Origin: Acinetobacter beijerinckii CIP 110307
Lineage (GTDB): Bacteria; Pseudomonadota; Gammaproteobacteria; Pseudomonadales; Moraxellaceae
Direction of reading: 5' to 3'
NCBI RefSeq assembly: GCF_000369005.1
Contig: NZ_KB849765.1
Span: 434,001 to 498,000 of the forward strand
Length of the DNA: 64,000 bases
The translations under genes were made by a program, and so were the position numbers. Below the pieces are notes generated by a model, which saw only the letters and a list, made by a program, of their open reading frames with translations, had not been told where the DNA came from and searched no databases. Position 1 is the stretch's first letter. Each line of letters begins with the position of its first letter. Shown here in pieces: positions 46,021-54,425 of this stretch.

Positions 46021-46923
46021 TCAATTCAAAGCCTGCACCGACTGCTGCAAGCCTTTTTGGATATCCTGCACATGGCTCAGGTCATGGGGTGACTGAGATG
46101 GTTCCTGTTTAGATTCATCCGTGTAAAACTCCTCAACAATATCTAGCCCCTCCTCACCACCCACCTCAAAACTGGCATTGCCATAGCCTTGTCGTGCTAC
46201 ATGATCTAAAGCCTCCTGATAAAACCCTGCCGCCTTGCTTTGTTCATCTATCTGTTTGGCTGAAGTAATTGCTTCCTGCAAATTAACCCCATCACGTAAA
46301 GTTAAATCCACGTAATAGATTGGGGTACGGTAGCTTTGGGTTGTACTTTTACCTCTAAGCGTTAGTTGCAAAGGTAAACATGAAAGTAGATCACCTGATG
46401 CTGCATGGTAATAACTTAATCGTGCAGCTAAGGTACGAATGCTATTAAAACCTGTAGTTCTAAAGATGAATGTACCAAACTCATCCGACTCATCTAAATT
46501 CACGTAAAGCCTCCCATAAGGTTTACACAGTCCACCCTGAGCCAATGGACATAAATCAGGTGATGGACATGGATGTTGCTCAATACCGTTTTGTCCTAGT
46601 CGCTGACAAGTTTCGCCATTTCCTGAACAGATTAAACGCCCAGTTTGTCGGTCAAATAAGCTGTATTCTGCCCGTAGGTTCAGTTCAGGATCATTGAAGA
46701 TCATTCTTACAGGTATAGTTCTTAGTTTTTGATTCTGATTCGGTGCTTTAGCACGGAGTTGTTCATCCAGTGGATGTTTAACCCAGCCATCTTTGTTTTG
46801 GATTTGGCTGGTAATGGTAAATTGATCATCCTTTTCAGGCAGTCTTTTGCCATTCTTTTCGACAATTTTGCCAATGCTGATACGACCGAGTACAGGTGGT
46901 GTGATTGCGAGACCTTTAATCAT
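46021..46923 (-). CDS. Cys-rich recombination directionality factor-like protein
   Basis: A 300-aa protein. It starts MIKGLAITPPVLGRISIGKI and contains a Cys/His cluster (CSGNGETC..HPCPSPDLCPLAQGG..C) that probably binds zinc. This pattern matches a family found in phages and integrative islands, annotated as hydrolase or metal-binding protein and grouped with gp3-like recombination directionality factors. If that is right, it would help the integrase to excise the island. The ATG lies behind AGAGGAA. The AlpA-like gene follows 87 bases downstream. Confidence 0.6.
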   Translation of the reverse strand: MIKGLAITPPVLGRISIGKIVEKNGKRLPEKDDQFTITSQIQNKDGWVKHPLDEQLRAKAPNQNQKLRTIPVRMIFNDPELNLRAEYSLFDRQTGRLICSGNGETCQRLGQNGIEQHPCPSPDLCPLAQGGLCKPYGRLYVNLDESDEFGTFIFRTTGFNSIRTLAARLSYYHAASGDLLSCLPLQLTLRGKSTTQSYRTPIYYVDLTLRDGVNLQEAITSAKQIDEQSKAAGFYQEALDHVARQGYGNASFEVGGEEGLDIVEEFYTDESKQEPSQSPHDLSHVQDIQKGLQQSVQALN

Positions 46924-47157
46924 GTTGAATTCCTCTTTGGTAATTTTTGACTGATGCCCCTTTTATATGAGTAAGAAGCAATCTTTTTTTTGAAATGCAT
47001 ATAAATCTCGCAAGGCAGTCCATTTGCTCTCTATAGGTACGTTTCCTCAACGTGCTTATAGGGAGCGGGGGCTGTTTTGCGCTTTTTTGATGGATTGGGG
47101 ATTTGATGGATCGGATAGATTTCTGTGTGAATATTTGGAGATTCTACTTAGGCTAAT
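46924..47157. other. Non-coding gap between the YqaJ and RDF-like genes
   Basis: 234 bases with no ORF of note. It contains an imperfect inverted repeat CTCTATAGG / TATAGGGAG around a 20-base centre (about 47028-47076) and a G-run. This may be the 3' end of the YqaJ transcript or a control site; the evidence is thin. Confidence 0.4.
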
Positions 47158-48279
47158 TTATTTGGACTGATCATCATCTGCATAAATCTGAAAGCGCCGT
47201 GTGCCCTGCTTGTTTTGTGGGAACTGTTGTAAAAACTCAGGATGCTGTTGCAATAGCGCTTTACTGTCTAAACTGACTGAGTCTTTTGATCTTTTCCAAG
47301 TGACTGATCCCGTTTTAAAAGTTGCCCGTTCAGCATCTTGCATCTTGGCTTGGATTTGATGTTTCAGTTGATCAAAGCTCGCTTGATGCTGCTCAATCAA
47401 ATGACGTTGTTTTAGCAATTGCTCAAAGTCTTGATTGGCATTTTGGTCTTCAGATAAATCCGTACTGCTCAGCGGTACATGAACTGGATATAACAGTTGT
47501 AAGGCTTTGGCTGCTGATTCACTGGCATCCACATCAGGCGGAATATCTTTTTCCACACATTCCCAGAAGTAACGTTCAGCATCTACAATGTATTTGATCA
47601 CCGTTTCACTACGCGTCACTTTAAAGATTCGGGTTTCATGTCCACAGATCAAGGCACAGATATGCGCTGCCTGTTTGCCTGTCACTGCCAGTTGGTGTTG
47701 TACCTGACACAACACATATAAAGGCACACCATCTCGCCATAGCTTTGCACCATATTCCCCTACGGTTTTGCACTCTAAGATTTGAACTTCCTCATTACCC
47801 ACCACGGCATAATCAAGATTAGCCAACATAAAGTGTTTGTCTTCATCAGGATGCTGAAGTACGGCATTGACTCGACGGACTTTATGGTTGGTGTGCATGC
47901 TGTAGTATTGCGCCACTAATGGCTCAAGCTGCTTACCCCAATAAAGCGGTGCATGTCCTGCACTTTCGTCTTCAATGTTTTGTTGTATTCGACCTGTTTT
48001 GATCATCCACAGCTCTAACATCGACATATAGGGATTGAGTCCACATGCGGTTGCAGCATCACTGCTGCCGATGCCTTGCTTTCTAACTTCTAGCCATTGT
48101 TGGTAATTCAACTGTTTAGTGTTGGCCAGTCGTTTTGCTGAAGGTAATTGAGTGGTTTTCTTTGGTGTTTTCTTAGTTCGTGTTCCGACTTCAGCTTTAT
48201 GTTCTGTCTCGATCTTGATGGGATAAGGTTGTAAGGGTGGATGATTAAGCGTGTTTTGAATTTGCGTATGACTATTCAT
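47158..48279 (-). CDS. YqaJ-family (lambda exonuclease-like) recombinase
   Basis: A 373-aa protein with the YqaJ nuclease core: WLEVRKQGIGSSDAATACG, LYWGKQLEPLVAQYY, then the metal-binding Asp in MLANLDYAVVG and the Glu-x-Lys in ILECKTVGEYG. YqaJ enzymes degrade one DNA strand for single-strand annealing recombination in phages and mobile elements. The N-terminus is a Pro/Lys-rich extension; the C-terminus has a coiled coil. RBS AGGAAC. A partner annealing protein is not recognised nearby. Confidence 0.88.
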   Translation of the reverse strand: MNSHTQIQNTLNHPPLQPYPIKIETEHKAEVGTRTKKTPKKTTQLPSAKRLANTKQLNYQQWLEVRKQGIGSSDAATACGLNPYMSMLELWMIKTGRIQQNIEDESAGHAPLYWGKQLEPLVAQYYSMHTNHKVRRVNAVLQHPDEDKHFMLANLDYAVVGNEEVQILECKTVGEYGAKLWRDGVPLYVLCQVQHQLAVTGKQAAHICALICGHETRIFKVTRSETVIKYIVDAERYFWECVEKDIPPDVDASESAAKALQLLYPVHVPLSSTDLSEDQNANQDFEQLLKQRHLIEQHQASFDQLKHQIQAKMQDAERATFKTGSVTWKRSKDSVSLDSKALLQQHPEFLQQFPQNKQGTRRFQIYADDDQSK

Positions 48280-48327
48280 TGTAAATGTTCCTGTATAGCG
48301 AAAATCTTAAAGCTAAATTTTGGGCAT

Positions 48328-48356
48328 AAAAAAAGCCACGTCGGGGGTGACGTGGC
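48328..48356 (-). terminator. Terminator after the DUF932 gene
   Basis: A stem GCCACGTC / GACGTGGC with a 6-base loop; leftward it is followed by seven T. The YqaJ gene downstream therefore needs its own promoter or read-through. Confidence 0.88.
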
Positions 48357-48439
48357 GAAAGGGTTCTGCGGTTTAAGTTTTACCTGATGATTAAAATAAG
48401 ATAGTTTTCTTAAATAAAACTGAATAATGACAAGGTTTA

Positions 48440-49486
48440 TTAAGTCACCATTCTTAATGCCTGTTCTAAACCGCGTTGTTTAATAGCAGCCCCTGCACCA
48501 AACCAAGCTGAATCAAGACGATGATCGGTACTCATCGCTCGACGCTCATGGTCACAGAACTCGGTAATCGAACACAGTAATCCATACGCCGTATCCTTGG
48601 CTGAACTCAGTTCTGCCCCACGTCCATGTCCGTTAAACATGGTCATGACTTTCGACATTGCTCGTCCATTGGGTTCAGTTTTGGATGAATTTGTTTGATT
48701 TGGCATGGCTGCATTGCGGTAGAACTGGATAATGCTTTCATCCTGCTCAACCATACTCAGATTGGTATTGTTGAATACAGCATCAAAGTAAGCAGCCGCT
48801 TCTTGCTGTGTGACTTTACGCTGACTCAGTTGTTTCATTTCATACATGTGTTCATCCCATGCACGAACTGAAATTCCCAATTGCTGTTTGACTTTCTCAG
48901 CATCGAAACGCGTACTGTGTGGAACTTTAACCACGCCCGCATTGTTCGATGAGTTGTTGTGTGATTTCAATGCAATCGCTAAAGTGTTGTTACACACCAC
49001 TCGTATTGAAGTGAATTGTGCGGTAGTAGCGAGTGTGCCATCACAAGCAGTTGCTAAAAGAATATAGCCATTACTGACATCTTTACCTTTTAAAGCTGAG
49101 GTCTGTCCAGTTTTAGCCAATGCCCAGAACTTCTTGCCACCTTTGAGCACCCCTGCTGTTTCCAGTTCAAAGCCTGATTGTTCAGTCAGATCACGATAGA
49201 AGTGTAGAATTTCCATCGGTTGTACCTCCTGAAAGCGTTGGCTCACAACTGATAACGGTGCATGAGTATCAGAACGATAAAGTACCCGCTGTTCTTCAAA
49301 GGGCATAATCATGTTTTGACCACGTTGGTTTTGCGCCATATAACTGACATCGGAAGATTCAATCCGCCAATCCATACCAGCTTGCAGTGCCCAAACCTCT
49401 AAAGGTTGATTTGGTGTCAGTTGATTGCCTAAACCATGCCAAGGGGTTTGTCCAACAAATGCCATTGTTTCAACTAAATGTGCCAT
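48440..49486 (-). CDS. DUF932 (phage/plasmid-like) protein
   Basis: A 348-aa protein with the DUF932 signatures TPWHGLGNQLT, VSQRFQEVQPMEILHFY and LATACDGTLATTAQFTSIRVVCNNTLAIAL. DUF932 proteins are common on plasmids, phages and islands, and are thought to help DNA maintenance, without a proven activity. The ATG lies behind AAAGGAC. It sits between a small membrane-type protein and YqaJ. Confidence 0.9.
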   Translation of the reverse strand: MAHLVETMAFVGQTPWHGLGNQLTPNQPLEVWALQAGMDWRIESSDVSYMAQNQRGQNMIMPFEEQRVLYRSDTHAPLSVVSQRFQEVQPMEILHFYRDLTEQSGFELETAGVLKGGKKFWALAKTGQTSALKGKDVSNGYILLATACDGTLATTAQFTSIRVVCNNTLAIALKSHNNSSNNAGVVKVPHSTRFDAEKVKQQLGISVRAWDEHMYEMKQLSQRKVTQQEAAAYFDAVFNNTNLSMVEQDESIIQFYRNAAMPNQTNSSKTEPNGRAMSKVMTMFNGHGRGAELSSAKDTAYGLLCSITEFCDHERRAMSTDHRLDSAWFGAGAAIKQRGLEQALRMVT

Positions 49487-49524
49487 AAGATGTGTCCTTT
49501 ATTCTGATTTGAATGATGTCTTGC

Positions 49525-49758
49525 TCAGTATTTATGTGTGCTAATGCTTGATCGTGTTTGATCAGCCAGTACTAAAATCACGCCACCTAATGCAGCACCT
49601 GCCACGCCACCAAGCATCGGTGAAAAGCCGATGGACTTGGCAAGGTTCATACCCAGCACCGCCAAAGTCGTCGGTGCGCTAGTAAGGCTGAGTTGCGGTG
49701 GTTGTGGTTCTCTAAATCGAGGGCTATACGGTTCTTCTTCTGCGTCCAAATACGACAT
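49525..49758 (-). CDS. Small protein with a hydrophobic C-terminal half
   Basis: A 77-aa protein that I do not recognise. An acidic, Pro-rich N-terminus (MSYLDAEEEPYSPRFREPQPP) is followed by a Gly/Ala-rich hydrophobic stretch (about 30-66, GVAGAALGGVILVLADQ) that could cross the membrane once or twice. The ATG has a GGAGAAG site at good spacing. It heads the leftward DUF932-YqaJ-RDF-AlpA gene set. Confidence 0.7.
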   Translation of the reverse strand: MSYLDAEEEPYSPRFREPQPPQLSLTSAPTTLAVLGMNLAKSIGFSPMLGGVAGAALGGVILVLADQTRSSISTHKY

Positions 49759-50054
49759 GGAACTTCTCCAATGTTTAAGAAATGACTGTTTAAAACGCCT
49801 TGATTGAGATCATCAATTGAGTGCTTGGCGTTGCTTCATTTCCGTAATATGTATTTGAAATAATTTGGAATCGTATAGCTGTTCATTTTTTACTGAGTTG
49901 TACAAATCAGCAGGACAAATCGAATTGACCTATGAAATCGTTATGATTATGATGAGCTTGCTGACCCTCATGGTCAGTCGGTTTTAGCAGACCGATTCAT
50001 ACAGCGCATCAGGGTTTATTCTTCTGAGTATTCTCTACATGCGTAAAACCTTCT

Positions 50055-50087
50055 CGTCCCCCTTTGCGGTAGAACGGGAGGGGGACG
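50055..50087. repeat. GC-rich inverted repeat
   Basis: CGTCCCCCT and AGGGGGACG separated by 15 bases that include TGCGGTAGAAC; followed by a CG-rich run (GCGTTCGCGCGTGC). No T-run follows, so it is not a standard terminator. Confidence 0.5.
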
Positions 50088-50195
50088 CGTTCGCGCGTGC
50101 TGGTTCTGTATGTCCAGTCTGCTAACCCCTTTTCGTTCTGCCACCATTATTTAGCAGTGATGCGGTAGAACTCCATATACATACAGGAGTCAATC

Positions 50196-50285
50196 ATGAC
50201 TGTTTTCTTTATTTCTCAGTATTCCCCACCCTTGCCTTTTTATTCTGGCGTGTCCTTTGATCGACTCGATCTTTTGACTCGGTAA
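50196..50285 (+). CDS. Possible 29-aa peptide
   Basis: ATG 7 bases after CAGGAG, encoding MTVFFISQYSPPLPFYSGVS and nine more residues, ending at TAA. The good start signal is the only support. It could be a leader peptide or chance. Confidence 0.3.
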   Translation: MTVFFISQYSPPLPFYSGVSFDRLDLLTR

Positions 50286-50451
50286 ATTCATTTCGTCATA
50301 CAGCCGCTTTGTTGTTATTTGGGCATGTCTCTACTGCCAATCTTCAATGATGTATATGCATCGTTGATAACTGACTACGCCTAATTATCTGCAATTCAGT
50401 CTGTACGCATTCTAAAAAACCATAAACAACAAGAATCAGGAATACATTTGA

Positions 50452-50880
50452 ATGAACAATCGAATCCACGCATTTATAAAATGCAGTGCTGTTGCAGCCT
50501 GCCTATCATTGACTAGCCTGAGCCATGCCGATGTAAAAAGCATGAATCAGTTTTATAACAATCCAACCAGCGCACCCAAAGTGACACGTTGTAAAGGTGA
50601 TGTGTATTGCAACGCCTTTTATGCACTGTCTAAACAATGGCAAGTCATTCCCAAACACTACCAATTAAGTGGTTATCAACTCATAAGCTTTATTGAAGAC
50701 AATGATGGTGAAGGTTTAAGCCGTGGCTTTACCCCACCGCAACAAGATCGTGCTTATCAAATTCTAGAAGCGGGTGAAAAAGTCTTTAATGAAAAAGCCC
50801 GTAATGATGCTGATCGACTCGTGTATGTCAAAGGACTCGCGGTACTTCACTACATCGATCGTGGTCCAAACAGCAAATAA
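50452..50880 (+). CDS. Secreted protein, unknown, paralogue of the next gene
   Basis: A 142-aa exported protein. The signal peptide (about 1-26, ending SHA-DV) is followed by a mature domain with two Cys in RCKGDVYCNAFYALSKQWQVIPK and a C-terminal LVYVKGLAVLHYIDR. The following gene encodes a protein with the same pair of Cys, the same SKQWQVIPK string and a matching Y-K-G-L end, so the two are duplicates. A disulfide between the two Cys is likely. No family recognised. It starts a rightward four-gene unit. Confidence 0.75.
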   Translation: MNNRIHAFIKCSAVAACLSLTSLSHADVKSMNQFYNNPTSAPKVTRCKGDVYCNAFYALSKQWQVIPKHYQLSGYQLISFIEDNDGEGLSRGFTPPQQDRAYQILEAGEKVFNEKARNDADRLVYVKGLAVLHYIDRGPNSK

Positions 50881-50897
50881 TAAAAAGGAAGCTATTC

Positions 50898-51311
50898 ATG
50901 AATTATTCAATTAAAACTTTGCTGCAAGGTACTGCGGTCGCAAGTTGCATGTTATTCACAAGTGTAAGTCATGCAGATATGAGTCAAGTCATGGCACTGA
51001 TCAACGATCCTGCCACTGCACCAGCGGTGCGTCGTTGTGACAACAATCCAAACTGCAATGCCTTTGTCGCAATCAGTAAGCAGTGGCAAGTGATTCCGAA
51101 AGACGATCCATTACGCTATTTCATTTACAGTGGTGATTTAAATGCATTGATCATCGAAGGCAAAGATTTGCATGATCCTAAATTACAAGAAATCGATGAT
51201 TTGGCGTATCAGATCTTTGACTACAATGCGGAGAATTTTAATGACAGGTGGCTGTACATCAAAGGCTTAACTGTACTGAAGTACGTTCAGCGTATCCAAT
51301 CAGCACAGTAA
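50898..51311 (+). CDS. Secreted protein, unknown, paralogue of the previous gene
   Basis: A 137-aa exported protein with a signal peptide (about 1-26, SHA-DM). The core RCDNNPNCNAFVAISKQWQVIPK and end WLYIKGLTVLKYVQR repeat the pattern of the gene upstream at moderate identity, so the duplication is old. The ATG lies behind AAAAGGAAG, 17 bases after the first gene. It probably works in the periplasm with its neighbours; the function is unknown. Confidence 0.75.
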   Translation: MNYSIKTLLQGTAVASCMLFTSVSHADMSQVMALINDPATAPAVRRCDNNPNCNAFVAISKQWQVIPKDDPLRYFIYSGDLNALIIEGKDLHDPKLQEIDDLAYQIFDYNAENFNDRWLYIKGLTVLKYVQRIQSAQ

Positions 51312-51361
51312 TCAGCCTCTGACTTGATACCGCCATTATTGATTTAAAAGGACTCCACGCC

Positions 51362-51961
51362 ATGAAGAGACTCATTCTCGCGGCTGTAATTATAGCTAGC
51401 CTCACTGCATGTAATAAAAAGCCTGTTGAAGAATCTGCTGCTGCAAGCGATGTCGCCAACACTGATTTATCAGAACTAAAAACACAAGAAAGTAGCAATC
51501 AACCCGACTGGCCCTTGGATGCAGCCAAAGAGCAAAAGGCTGAAGCGGCTACAATTGCTCATGATCAATATGATCCAGACAGTATTTATACAGGCGCGGA
51601 TAATATTGCCATTCCAACGCCACAACTTAAAAAGAGACTGCGCCCAGGCGAATCCGTTGAGGTGAAGTTCCGACCTGTAGATTCATATCCAATTTTTAAA
51701 GTCATCGCCAGTACAGCCAACAATACCACTCGCTTAAGAGTCGTTTCTGAAGTTGAAGACGTGATCGACAAAGTTGAAATGAATCATGGTGAATGCACCA
51801 TTCAGCGAATTGAACCAAATACAGTGAAGTTTCCTAAATTGATGTACTACGGTGCAGTCTTCGATCTAGTACTCAACCACTGTACTTCAGAACAAATTCA
51901 GCAGGTTGATCTTTACACCACGCGTGGCAAATTGGCTTACACGCCGATTGTTGAAGAATAG
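51362..51961 (+). CDS. Lipoprotein, unknown, paralogue of the next gene
   Basis: A 199-aa lipoprotein: signal peptide with lipobox SLTAC (Cys about 17), then a low-complexity acidic linker and a folded C-terminal domain (about 95-199). The domain includes LRVVSEVEDVIDKVEMNHGEC and YGAVFDLVLNHCTSEQIQQV. The Cys pair and YG-x-V pattern recur in the following gene. It is 50 bases after the second secreted-protein gene, with RBS AAAAGGAC. No known family recognised. Confidence 0.75.
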   Translation: MKRLILAAVIIASLTACNKKPVEESAAASDVANTDLSELKTQESSNQPDWPLDAAKEQKAEAATIAHDQYDPDSIYTGADNIAIPTPQLKKRLRPGESVEVKFRPVDSYPIFKVIASTANNTTRLRVVSEVEDVIDKVEMNHGECTIQRIEPNTVKFPKLMYYGAVFDLVLNHCTSEQIQQVDLYTTRGKLAYTPIVEE

Positions 51962-51979
51962 CTGATACAGGAATCAATC

Positions 51980-52612
51980 ATGAAAACACGTTTACTGATT
52001 TTAATGTGCAGCTCAATCGTATTATTCGGCTGTAACAAGAACAATGCACCTCAATCTAACCAAAATTCAGCTGAAAGTACTTTAGCTGCAAGTGAAACAG
52101 CTCAGATTGATGCCGATCGTCAGCAACTCATGGATGAACTTACCGAATATAAAGACAATCCAAATCTACCGCCTGTACAACAGAAATTAGCCAATGCCTA
52201 TTATGAGATGCTCAAAACAGGTGGTGGTGACTTAGAAGAGATTCGTGCTTTTATTAGCGAACTTCAAGAAGTTGAACAGGCTGCGGTCGAACAAGCAGCA
52301 CAACAAACTCCATCTGCCAATGAACAATTTGAAATTCGACTCACTGCAAAGCCGTTGCCTGATGCTACGGCACATTATGCGGCAACCATTATTAATCGAC
52401 TTGAGGTGGTCTCTCTCAATGACGCGAGTACATCAATCACGTCGGTGAAAGTCAATCGAGGCAATTGCCCTGTAGGTGGTGGTGAAAATTACAAGAATAT
52501 GCAGTACGGCACTGTTGCTGAAATCATTATTCGCTGTGATGCCAGTCAAGTTCGTGAAGTCACACTAACCACAGCTAGTGGTGAATATACTTTTAATATG
52601 AATGGACAATAA
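51980..52612 (+). CDS. Lipoprotein, unknown, paralogue of the previous gene
   Basis: A 210-aa lipoprotein with lipobox VLFGC (Cys about 18), a long helical linker (about 35-105, Gln/Ala-rich) and a C-terminal domain with VNRGNC and QYGTVAEIIIRCDASQVREV. These align with the C-terminus of the upstream lipoprotein: Cys, about 25 residues, YG-x-V, a second Cys, then a Q-V-x-x-V strand. It is the last gene of the unit; a hairpin follows. Confidence 0.75.
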   Translation: MKTRLLILMCSSIVLFGCNKNNAPQSNQNSAESTLAASETAQIDADRQQLMDELTEYKDNPNLPPVQQKLANAYYEMLKTGGGDLEEIRAFISELQEVEQAAVEQAAQQTPSANEQFEIRLTAKPLPDATAHYAATIINRLEVVSLNDASTSITSVKVNRGNCPVGGGENYKNMQYGTVAEIIIRCDASQVREVTLTTASGEYTFNMNGQ

Positions 52613-52618
52613 TCAGTA

Positions 52619-52647
52619 AGAGAAGTACTGGCTTGTCGTACTTCTCT
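52619..52647 (+). terminator. Hairpin ending the four-gene secreted cassette
   Basis: A 10-bp stem AGAGAAGTAC / GTACTTCTCT with a 9-base loop and a modest T-containing tail, 7 bases after the last stop. Confidence 0.7.
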
Positions 52648-52675
52648 GTATTACATTTCAATCATCGTAATGATT

Positions 52676-53059
52676 TTAAGGTACGTAAATGTCTTGAATT
52701 GAGTAATCAAATACGCCATCTGTTTCAAATACCCTGATAGACAGAATTAAATCGCTACGCCCTTCTCGTTCTGTAAACAAATCAAGAATGACATCCCAAC
52801 AAAATCCCATCCATAATGCTTGTGAAGTCTTCCAAGTTTCATCAGGTAAACTCACCAATGTTTCACCATAATCAGTAATATTTTCTGCAATTTCTTGAAG
52901 ATGCTCTAATTCAATATTTTGAACACCTTCAATACGACTAATAGCTGATAAATCATTATTTTTAAAGGCTTCCACAATTCTAATAAGCGTCTCTCTCCAA
53001 ACAGTAGGCACTTGAGAAGCTGTTTCTTTATCATATACAACAGGTACATCAGTGATCAT
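52676..53059 (-). CDS. Small acidic protein, possibly immunity-like
   Basis: A 127-aa acidic cytoplasmic protein of unknown function. It has helices around FKNNDLSAISRIEGVQNIE, a middle ETLVSLPDETWKTSQALWMGF and a beta-type C-terminus LILSIRVFETDGVFDYSIQDIYVP. The size, charge and solitary placement in an island resemble polymorphic-toxin immunity proteins, but no toxin is adjacent. Start ATG behind AGAGAATCC. Confidence 0.6.
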   Translation of the reverse strand: MITDVPVVYDKETASQVPTVWRETLIRIVEAFKNNDLSAISRIEGVQNIELEHLQEIAENITDYGETLVSLPDETWKTSQALWMGFCWDVILDLFTEREGRSDLILSIRVFETDGVFDYSIQDIYVP

Positions 53060-53168
53060 TCAGGATTCTCTTTTTTAATTATTAGGCGATAGCAATCAGT
53101 TAGATAAGTACACCATTAATTTTCTTTTAAATAAAGTATATCTAAACTGCTGCTAACGTCTTACAAGT

Positions 53169-54239
53169 TTAACTGATCAATTCAATCTTGTTGATACGCC
53201 TATTTGCTTTCTCAAACTGAGCAACACCAAACGTGCGCATACCACGTATTTTAGACCTCAAATACTGAGACTCCTTTTCAGGATTGACCAAGTACTTAGC
53301 TGCATTAATCGCATTACCAATCTGCTGAGGATTGTCACGATGAATCATACCGATACCCAGTGTGCCCTCTCGCTCAAACTTCTTAATGTATTCAGTATCA
53401 TGGCAATTAAAGTACATGCCTGTACTCCCTGTGATTTCCAACCAAGCATCACCAATTAACTTGGCTAAACCAAAACCTTGTTGATGTTTATGCCCATCAT
53501 AGATCAGTAAGACATGTGCATGTAAACCCTTGGTAGTTCCTTCTTCCAGTGCCCATGCATAACCCTGTAGGTCACTAAAACACCCATCCTGATTAGCTAA
53601 ACGACTTCTGAAAGCTTCCATGTGTTTCTGAAAGAGATTAACGTCAACTTGATACTGCTGTTCTTTCAAATAGCCCAGATCAACACGAACAAACAACAAC
53701 TTGGAATAGTGATCAGTTAAATCGGTTAGGTATTGCTGTATACGTTTCTGATTTCTTTTTTCTTGATTCTGATGCCGACTAATGTATTCCTGCATATCAT
53801 TCAGACTTTCACGAATTATGATTCTGAGGTATGACATATCTTCATGATCAAAATTAAGAATCTGATCATAGGATTGAGACATTAGGATTGTATCTATTGT
53901 AGCAATGACATTCATAAAGCCTTGAATACTTGGTACATAGCTTAAGTCATTCCGATAGAACACTTTAAATGTAGGTACTAAATCAACCAAAGCATACTTT
54001 AAGTCCTCATTATCAATCTGGTCGTTATAGACTTGATGCACTAAATGACCAACAGCTGTTAATACGCTAGATGGGTTGAGTGGTACTTTATCGAAATTTA
54101 TCATGAACTTCACTACGAGAATTGAATCATAGTAAATAGACTCGTGTGATAATTTACTTATGTCAGATGTATATGAATAAAGATCATAGTAGAGATATGA
54201 TCTTAGTCTATTGATTAACAATAATAATCTTAGATACAT
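53169..54239 (-). CDS. Inovirus Gp2-type / YagK-YfjJ-domain replication-like protein
   Basis: A protein of 311 to 356 aa. The C-terminal half carries the YagK/YfjJ (inovirus Gp2) domain: LLFVRVDLGYL, FQKHMEAFRSRL, GYAWALEEGTTKGLHAHVLLIYDG and LAKLIGDAWLEITG. The strand GLHAHVLL places two His as in HUH rolling-circle replication proteins. The role is probably replication or mobilisation of the element. The start is unclear: ATG 54239 has no good ribosome binding site, and ATG 54104 is an alternative. Confidence 0.75.
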   Translation of the reverse strand: MYLRLLLLINRLRSYLYYDLYSYTSDISKLSHESIYYDSILVVKFMINFDKVPLNPSSVLTAVGHLVHQVYNDQIDNEDLKYALVDLVPTFKVFYRNDLSYVPSIQGFMNVIATIDTILMSQSYDQILNFDHEDMSYLRIIIRESLNDMQEYISRHQNQEKRNQKRIQQYLTDLTDHYSKLLFVRVDLGYLKEQQYQVDVNLFQKHMEAFRSRLANQDGCFSDLQGYAWALEEGTTKGLHAHVLLIYDGHKHQQGFGLAKLIGDAWLEITGSTGMYFNCHDTEYIKKFEREGTLGIGMIHRDNPQQIGNAINAAKYLVNPEKESQYLRSKIRGMRTFGVAQFEKANRRINKIELIS

Positions 54240-54330
54240 ACTAAGGATATATATAGACTTATAAATGAATATTAGATTAGTTATATGTTCATTTCATAAT
54301 ATTAATAACCTGTTCATTTGAGCACATAGA

Positions 54331-54346
54331 CCCACGATGTCGTGGC
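54331..54346. repeat. Short GC-rich hairpin between the Gp2-like gene and the 741-aa gene
   Basis: CCACGA-TG-TCGTGG, a 6-bp stem followed by CGGCAGCC, in otherwise very AT-rich DNA just upstream of the replication-like gene. It is a candidate nick or origin structure. Confidence 0.4.
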
Positions 54347-54425
54347 GGCAGCCCCATCACCGAATCCACCTTAGCTAAGACAAAATGGGAAATTATCCAG
54401 TAAGCTAGAGTTACGTATCTCTCAG

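Larger units (their letters stand above)
49759..50451. other. Long non-coding stretch between divergent island modules
   Basis: About 690 bases holding the promoters of the leftward maintenance genes and the rightward secreted-protein genes. Visible structure: hairpin CTGACC/GGTCAG near 49960-49977; a GC-rich 9-bp inverted repeat CGTCCCCCT / AGGGGGACG (50055-50087); the string TGCGGTAGAAC twice (50065 and 50161); and a 29-codon ORF at 50196-50285. Local composition is more GC-rich than its surroundings. An origin, transfer site or regulatory RNA is possible but not shown. Confidence 0.45.
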
